From: Sipunculus nudus
Lineage: Eukaryota > Annelida > Sipuncula > Golfingiida > Sipunculidae
Reading direction: 5' to 3'
NCBI GenBank assembly: GCA_026874595.1
Contig: CM049322.1
Coordinates: forward strand, 31,993,340 to 32,057,339
Length of the DNA: 64,000 bases
Each line of letters opens with the position of its first letter. Position 1 is the stretch's first letter. This document shows, in pieces, positions 57,885 to 64,000 of this stretch. The notes under the pieces are model-generated. The model saw only the letters and a list, made by a program, of their open reading frames with translations. It searched no databases and was not told the DNA's origin. A program made the translations under genes and the position numbers.

Positions 57885-58170
57885 TTACCGCCGTCCGTCC
57901 GTCCGTCCATCCGTCAATTTGTCTGTTCGTTATCATTGCTGAATCTATAGATCCTTCTTAATTCAAGGTAGTCCTTAAATGCTTCCTTGGAAATAGAAAA
58001 TGTAATAACTGGTACCCATATTATTTGTCATGGGAGTATTTGGGCAACCCAGTGATCATACTGTTGTTAATAAAAATATATCAGTAACATATGCATGATC
58101 TGCCATGAATCTTGCTTTTGGTTATCGAGAGACTCAAAGTATGTTGAAGACCGGTGGCGCCATCTCCATT
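57885..58170. repeat. Copy of the repeat inserted in the RTE remnant
   Basis: Starts with (CCGT)n ('gtccgtccgtccgtccatcc'), then 'cttccttggaaatagaaaat' and 'accggtggcgccatctcc', the same landmarks as at 40970-41260. Confidence 0.55.
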
Positions 58171-59856
58171 ATTATCAATTTTATTCAATTTTTATGTATA
58201 TTGTGCAAACCAAATTTATTACAAATTTGTCGGTTTTTTTTTAAATTGCTGTCCAAATGATCACATTTTTTTAGTGTCACAGTATCATCTTCCTTCGTAT
58301 TTCCAAGCTTTCCTTTTTTAGAACCAAGTGTAAATAGTTGTTTTTCGATCGAATTTATCATTTTATCGAAGTTTTTTTTTAATTTTTCAAAAATCATAAA
58401 CTAAAAAAACGACTTCCTCGCAGGCTTACAACATATTAGATTTATCATCTATTCCATCCATACAGATTTATAAAAACATTCATCAAAATTGATAGAAACA
58501 ATGATTATGTGTTGAAATCTTGGAAAGGGCTGAAAGGTATACAGAATCTAAATAGCATATAAAGAGTTTCCGATTTAGGCCATTCTGTGCCCATTCGGAT
58601 TATTCTCATTACTAAGGGATATTTAGCCACTGTCGCTATTGTTTTCAGATCAACAATGACTCTGGTTAGAATTTTTTAAATCCAGAGAAAAGTTCTAGGA
58701 TATTAAGTAAAACTTCGCATGAAACGAAAGGGATGGCATGATATCATACCGATATATCGATACATTGACCAACAATAATCGATTGTTCTGACGAGAATCG
58801 ATACAGTGATTCCAATAGAAATCAATATAAATACAAGCACTTCGTGAAGTATTTTTCCTATTCCGTAAAATAACAAATAAAGAAAAAATATAAATCCAAT
58901 AATATTTAAATGAATCCGTACACTTTATATATAAATTATTATGTTTACTTCATTCTTCCGGGATGCATTGTTTATTCCCTTTTTACACAAAACTACGTAA
59001 CAATTTTGAAGAGATCTTCTTTATTAGAAATTATTCTAATTGTTTTGAGGAAGTAGCATAATATTGATTGGAAACAGCACGAGGCGATATGACGATGAAT
59101 TTTACGTCTAAGCAGTGAAAGTAGTGAAAATTATTATAAATCTAATGGAAATATTGTTCATATAACATTGCACTAAGATTCCATGTCCTCCTAATTGTCC
59201 CTAATATATAATTCATGATTCATGCATTAATAAGCAATTCATGTTTGTTTAGTTCCACTCATTTAAAATCACGAAATATCTCCCCTGGTTAATTAAACAT
59301 TGTGGAATCAACGAAAGGATTCATTTCGATGGATGAGATCACAATTAAGACTATAGCTATACAAGATGAGACTAAAACACGAAAGATGCGATACCTATAT
59401 TCTGGTGAAAATAAGCTCATGCATAACACATAAAGACATAGCTCATGGTGCAACAGGAATTGTTTTCATAGATGTCCCGATGTTAAAACAATTACACTAC
59501 GCCATGTGGGCAACATGTCTTTATAACTGTGACTTTTTTTTCAGATGCAAAGTACAGGTTCCAATATTGGAACATCCTGGTTGTCCAGGATTAGATTATC
59601 ACAACTTGTAACTTTGAAAGGAAAATAATCCTATCTTCAATCGTTTTCTTCACAACATTGGTAACATGTATATGCGTCATTTACTCGTTATCTTGTTAAC
59701 TGAACGTTACGTTAATATTTTACAACAGTGCAGACAATGCTATTAACATTTCGATTCAATGAATTCAATCTGAAACTGAATCGGCTGTTTTGAAGCCAAG
59801 CATATAGAAGACGTATTTTTTTATTCAGGTAGCTTTCATTATTCCCCGTGCCTTAC
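58171..59856. other. AT-rich non-coding, possibly 3' region of the lectin gene
   Basis: A final exon of the minus-strand lectin gene could lie here, but I cannot identify one. Confidence 0.35.
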
Positions 59857-60115
59857 CACTTTCTAACCGCGCTTGCCGGTTGATCTACCGTCACTTCACA
59901 AACTGCCTTCGAGTTTTCATAAGCATCACCTGCATTAAACCATTGATATCCTAAACTCTCAGCTCCGATGAAACGCCATTGTTTCTTAAGCAATGACGGC
60001 TGACCTAGGATCCAATTGGTGAATTTGATTTCTGCTCCATTAGCCGCCCACTCCCACTTATTCTCTTGAACCAGGTATCGTCCACTCGTCCAAAAGCCAT
60101 GCAGCTTCTGTTCCT
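59857..60115 (-). pseudogene. C-type lectin-like gene, exon 3 (C-terminal half of CTLD)
   Basis: Minus strand. Acceptor TTCAACAG just above 60115 in phase 1, donor GTAAGG after 59857. Encodes HGFWTSGRYLVQENKWEWAA, then KFTNWILGQPS, WRFIGAESLGYQWFN and KAVCEV: the second half of a C-type lectin-like domain, with the WxW/NW core and one of the terminal cysteines. No EPN or QPD triad is present; the position after NW reads ILGQPS, so canonical sugar specificity cannot be inferred. This exon is intact on its own. It is labelled a pseudogene because exon 2 carries a stop. Confidence 0.72.
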
Positions 60116-60613
60116 CTGTTGAACTTGATAAATTAAATATTTAAACCCTTCTTGCATATTTGCTATGTGTATATAAAAAGGCAGGCTTTACCTACGAAAT
60201 GTAATGACAACGGCTCATTAAAGGAAGGTTGTGCACATGCAAAAGGTAAGCGATTTAGGCAAAATGCCCACAGCTTCTTTGGTAAAAGACATTAAAATAA
60301 ACCTACAAAAATGAAATAATAATATTAATAAAATAAAGGTTTACATTTAAACTTGAACCATCCCCGCTTCAATTATTACCAACCTTTATACATTTTTCTT
60401 ACTTATTTCCTAAAATGTCCCATAATGAAAACCTTGGGACAATGAGTATTACATATCATATATAATTATAGTGTTCTGGCAACACCCCTATTTAAACATC
60501 AATGTTTATTTACTTTAAATGGCGCTAAGATCAGCAGTGTTTGTAAGGAGATCGAAAATATATGATTAAGGATTTCCGCGGATAAGTAATAGATGATCGT
60601 CATTAAAGCTTAC

Positions 60614-60814
60614 TGTATTTATGTAGGAACCGTGTGATATGGTCCCACTCCTCTTTAGTTTCGATGCTCATCAGGTCTCCTCCGTCCTTTTTGCAGATGT
60701 TTCAACCTTCTGTCCAGCTGGCAAAGTCTTTCATTTTATAACAAGACCCCTTCCTATCCGATGGACTCGTCATACTTTCCAAGAAGTAATATTCATATCC
60801 CAGAGGACAGTGAT
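60614..60814 (-). pseudogene. C-type lectin-like gene, exon 2 (N-terminal half of CTLD) with premature TGA
   Basis: Minus strand, 201 nt. Acceptor TTTTGTTATAG, donor GTAAGC, phase 1-1. Encodes HCPLGYEYYFLES, SCYKMKDFASWTEG, stop, NICKKDGGDLMSIETKEEWD: the Cys-pair start and first helices of a CTLD. TGA at 60704-60702 stands where a Trp (TGG) is usual in this helix (one-base G to A change). Otherwise the frame is perfect. Recent nonsense allele, pseudogene or assembly error are all possible. Confidence 0.75.
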
Positions 60815-60951
60815 CTATAACAAAATACAAAATCTGATGAAAAAAATAAGCTTTATGGAGCTTTAGAGTGCACTTTAACAGTTAACACCTCAAAATAAAT
60901 GTAACCGAATAGATATTCACGATTAACATTTTAACATGATTCTTTATAATC

Positions 60952-60953
<2 letters not shown>

Positions 60954-61034
<81 letters not shown>
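60954..61034. repeat. (TA)n microsatellite in lectin intron 1
   Basis: TA tract with one TTTA interruption. Confidence 0.95.
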
Positions 61035-61038
<4 letters not shown>

Positions 61039-61046
61039 AAATTTTC

Positions 61047-61277
61047 TTAGATACTTAGTTTTAATGAATGAATCTCTCCAGTTGATTCCAAGTCGAGCCC
61101 CAACTTGATAATCGTACTCAGTACGGTGGCAATGTCACTCAGACCTTGTGGTTGACAGAGGGAATCACATAACCCATGACATGCTCCATGCTCAGTAGGT
61201 GACACCTGCTCTGCGTGACCTGATGCTATGAACCACCACACTGTAACAGAAACTACGTAGAATTGTCTTACGTCCAA
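61047..61277 (-). pseudogene. C-type lectin-like gene, exon 1 (signal peptide)
   Basis: Minus-strand frame: DVRQFYVVSVTVWWFIASGHAEQ-like start (hydrophobic core VVSVTVWWFIA, then small residues and Ala), a typical secretory signal sequence, followed by CHGLCDSLCQPQG with Cys residues and a helical region. Phase 1 exit at an AA|GTATCT donor (about 61047-61050) matches exon 2. The codon where the initiator Met should be is TTG, and no in-frame ATG occurs back to a TGA. Either the start was lost, or an upstream exon joins at the acceptor-like CTACTTTCAG near 61307. Confidence 0.6.
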
Positions 61278-61776
61278 AATGATTTCTTTTCTTGAGATGG
61301 AATGCTGAAAGTAGTTGTGTTTGATACTCCAGGATCACTGATTAGGAATAATCCGATCATTGTATACGCTAAAATGTAAACGTCCTAACCACTTTTCTTA
61401 TTTTCATCTAATAAAAATGAAAGGAATAAAATAAAGCCATCGAGGCAACTTTTCTAATTAATATTACAAAATTTGTGCTGCTGGGAATATATTTATCAAC
61501 TAGATCAGAAATCTTTCTCTTTTCTTGAGAAAAAAATGTAAACAGATTGACGAATTCTTTCAGAAGGATAATGCATACAGTACAAATAACAAATGAGTAA
61601 AGAATTTTTACCCGTATATATTATAAGTTGTTGCATTGCGCTCATGTTCGAGGGCGGAGGTACCTACAAAAAACCTATTATACATGTGTAATGACTAATC
61701 TTGTTTTGGAGTATTATTTCTAATATATATATTTTTATTTTTCTAAATATATATGTTATCATGACAACTGATTTAA

Positions 61777-61779
<3 letters not shown>
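61278..61779. other. 5' flank of lectin gene, nothing else seen
   Basis: AT-rich. No upstream exon could be confirmed. Confidence 0.35.

Positions 61780-61838
<59 letters not shown>
61780..61838. repeat. (TA)n microsatellite
   Basis: Pure TA tract. Confidence 0.97.
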
Positions 61839-61845
<7 letters not shown>

Positions 61846-62340
61846 CATTATTCTGCTACTGATGCCTGTACCTTGGCTACAGATCCTTTTACATCGTTGC
61901 ACTTTATATTAACATTCTTTTTTTTTGTTTTATCAGGTAATTGTCCAAAACATTCCCTTTGCCGTTAATTTACATTAAGTTCCATGGACAAAATGAGTAA
62001 TAGCATATAGTGTAAGCACTGTTATAGTGCCATAAATATGTGTATTAATTAAATGTATTACTTCAATAAAAAAAATCACACATGCTATGGATGCCTTTCT
62101 TACTGCATGTTGCGTAACAGTATCCGGTAAATCGAAACACAACTATATACAAGTAACGAAAATATATTATTCTCAAGACATTTTTTCTGAATATAAGACA
62201 AAATTTTATGGAAAAAAAGCTTGATTTAGTTGAATAAAATGTAGGGTAGGGCACGAGTAGAAAATCCAGGCTATAAATGAACAAAAAATATCGTGTCCAA
62301 CTCCGCTTATATTATCCTGACAGTTGATACCTTATTATCA

Positions 62341-62490
62341 ATTTTTGTATTCTTCATTAAGACATGCCACCTGATTACATTTATCAAACATGTTATTACA
62401 AGTTATCAATATATCTCACTACAAGTACGTTTAATAAGTTGTAATATCATGTTTGATAAATGGCATGTCTTAATGAAGTATACGAAAATA
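62341..62490. repeat. 150-bp inverted repeat (hairpin)
   Basis: Left arm 'tcttcattaagacatgcca' and 'tttatcaaacatgttattac' pair with 'gtaatatcatgtttgataaa' and 'tggcatgtcttaatgaag' on the right. The left arm has about 10 extra bases between the two blocks. A loop of about 30 bases lies in the middle. No TA or other target duplication evident. Confidence 0.85.
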
Positions 62491-62604
62491 AACTTTGATA
62501 CTAAATGTTACTTCTTTCTAGACGTTATATCGAACGGATTATACATTAATCATGGAAGAATACTTGGTCTGGATGGTCATGAGGGTCCAACGATTTAATC
62601 ACTC

Positions 62605-62640
62605 TTTATACAATGGACGATCCTGGCTATTCATACATCT
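62605..62640. repeat. Repeat end, also at 63252
   Basis: 'tatacaatggacgatcctgg' then 'ctattcatac' recurs at 63255-63285 as 'tatacaatggaccaccatgg' then 'ctattcatac', tying the two SINE-like copies to one family. Confidence 0.6.
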
Positions 62641-62779
62641 CTCTATATAACATATGCCGCACAACATACAAGGCCACCAGTTCTCCCTGCTGCATGCAAA
62701 GTTGCGGTGCCGACACATGTTATAGAAAGCACTCTGACGGCAGTACCGTGTCTGGTTCCTATTAAAGTGTACAGATAAT

Positions 62780-62925
62780 CAGAGGGTTCGGGGATCTGTT
62801 GCAGCTCAGAGTAGAGCAGACGACCCGCAATCGGAAGGTGATGGGTTCGAATCCCATCGGCAGTCCGAATTTCCCGTGTATTCAATGAACCAGCATTGTT
62901 GGGACAGGGATTCGAGAGCAATTAG
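62780..62925 (+). repeat. tRNA-derived SINE head
   Basis: Has A-box-like 'cagctcagagtagagcag' and a perfect B box GGTTCGAATCC (62844-62854) within 'gatgggttcgaatcccatc', which forms a T-arm. The acceptor stem does not close and no CCA-type end or intact cloverleaf is visible, so it is a tRNA-derived repeat, not a functional tRNA. Confidence 0.65.
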
Positions 62926-63164
62926 TAAGCAGTTCGACTGAAAACATTTCATGTTGTTGTGCATGAGTTTATTTAAAAAAAAAACTCCACTGAATTTACA
63001 GACCCGCTCATAAGAATTGCCAATACCAACACGTCTGAGATCAGCTTTAATTGAGCTTATCAGCTTCAGTTGAGCCATCAGGCCGACCATGGACCTTGCC
63101 GTAAGTTCTACAGAGAAACTTGTTAAAAGTTTAGAAAACATTTCGTATATATATATATATATTA

Positions 63165-63286
63165 ATAGCCATGCGGCCGCACAGGAAATCAAATGATAAT
63201 GGGTTCGATTAACACCGGCAGAGAACCGACTTTTCTGTGCATACCTTTTCCAGGTATATACAATGGACCACCATGGCTATTCATAC

Positions 63287-63290
<4 letters not shown>
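63165..63290 (+). repeat. Second tRNA-headed repeat copy, diverged
   Basis: 'aatgggttcgattaacaccg' retains half of the B box, and the downstream 'tatacaatggaccaccatgg' matches the 62605 piece. Ends in (TA)n. Confidence 0.55.

Positions 63291-63340
<50 letters not shown>
63286..63340. repeat. (TA)n microsatellite
   Basis: TA tract forming the tail end of the preceding repeat. A shorter TA tract is at 63147-63163. Confidence 0.95.
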
Positions 63341-63343
<3 letters not shown>

Positions 63344-64000
63344 TAAGACTATGTGGCATAAATAAATAAAAAAAACTAAAAAGACAAAGTAGCATGGATG
63401 CTACTTTGACGACTGACCTATTATACGTTCCTTGTTTCAATATTGGTGACCTGTTTTACGTGGCGTAGTTGGTCTCTCATGGGCTCCTTTTGCACATGTA
63501 CCGGAAATCTGTATGGTTACCAGTATAATAATTTGTCCAAACAACCTGATAAATCAACTAATGATATATGTAGATGTATATTTATGTAGAGAGAGAATTT
63601 TATGAACAGCATAAGACTAATATGCATATGTAAAGCTGTATTGATGAATGCTTATATTCCTCATACAATTGGAAACCATTGTCTACTGAAAGCGTGAAAG
63701 ATGCTTTATTATTTGTAACTAACCTGCATTATCAAATTTTATTTTATTGGAAGGTTTTTCTCTAAAGCAAGTATAATTTGATTGACCGGTATTAAGAAAA
63801 CAAAATAATGCGCTTAAAGTGCAGATACTTCCTGTACAAAAGCAAACTGAAAGCCAGACAATTGAATATTACCTTTCTTTGTGGGTTGCAGCAACCTGCA
63901 TTTAGGTAGAAAATATGCATATCAAATACTTTCGAAGAAAGCCAGGTCAAACGAACGAGGTAAAGTGTGAATTACCATTATTCCTGTGCCTGCTTCAAAC
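63341..64000. other. Non-coding, nothing seen
   Basis: No exon or repeat recognised to the end of the window. Confidence 0.35.

Noticed and set aside
62790-62870. Functional tRNA gene
   Set aside because: The B box and T-arm are good, but no closed acceptor stem or complete cloverleaf. Better explained as a tRNA-derived SINE head.
1-64000. CRISPR array or bacterial origin
   Set aside because: No regularly spaced short repeats with unique spacers. Introns, SINEs and retroelements indicate an animal genome. TTG-initiated frames are not taken as real starts for that reason.

Overview
The window looks like nuclear DNA of an invertebrate animal, most likely a mollusc. It is AT-rich and gene-poor, with many (TA)n microsatellites, introns bounded by GT/AG, tRNA-headed SINE-like repeats, RTE-type non-LTR retrotransposon debris, TA-flanked inverted-repeat DNA elements and phase-1 immunoglobulin exons. 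The phylum is an inference from repeat and gene style and was not tested by any search. No bacterial-style operon, rRNA, CRISPR or functional tRNA was seen.

The best-defined element is a 4.27-kb tyrosine-recombinase retrotransposon of the Ngaro (DIRS-order) type at 26117-30390 on the + strand. It has split direct repeats in the order A1, genes, B1, A2, B2. Its genes encode a SAM-like plus CCCH-zinc-finger Gag-like protein, a reverse transcriptase/RNase H, and a tyrosine recombinase. The A repeats differ at 2 of 166 bases and I see no difference between the 96-bp B repeats, so it is a young copy. Gag and RT/RH lie in the same frame, separated by one TAG and eight sense codons, and RT/RH joins the recombinase in the -1 frame over a run of eight T that contains T TTT TTT. 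Neither downstream ORF has a suitable ATG, which suggests a polyprotein made by stop read-through and -1 frameshifting (or splicing). The element appears to sit inside an older DNA element whose matching TA-flanked ends lie at 25504 and 30699.

Host-type exons are mostly on the minus strand. At 33.2-35.2 kb, four consecutive splice-bounded phase 1-1 exons encode a transmembrane segment and a tyrosine-containing cytoplasmic tail, with a decayed Ig-like stretch upstream at about 35.8-36.0 kb. An intact Ig-like exon lies at 796-1080, downstream in transcription, and is probably from a neighbouring paralogue. At 59.9-61.3 kb there is a three-exon C-type lectin gene with an in-frame TGA at an expected Trp and no ATG. 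At 37.66-37.91 kb there is a C-terminal fragment of a PPM1G-like PP2C phosphatase with an internal TAG.

Other structured regions are as follows. 10.9-15.2 kb holds an inverted duplication (arms about 1.16 kb) of a multi-exon transposase-like gene, both arms carrying separate lesions. 16.17-17.11 kb is an inverted-repeat element built from a GGTCCGAGAT subrepeat. 30.4-31.5 kb is a 0.53-kb tandem duplication. 38.2-39.6 kb (+) and 40.7-43.6 kb (-) are two RTE-type remnants, the second interrupted by 1.6 kb of other repeat. 49.38-51.36 kb is a 1.98-kb element with 23-bp perfect terminal inverted repeats and TA flanks. 52.85-53.02 kb is a small TA-flanked element inside a (TA)n tract. 18-46 kb carries a five-copy dispersed repeat with a TGATCAGCTG-type core. 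The rest is intergenic or intronic sequence in which I see nothing coding.
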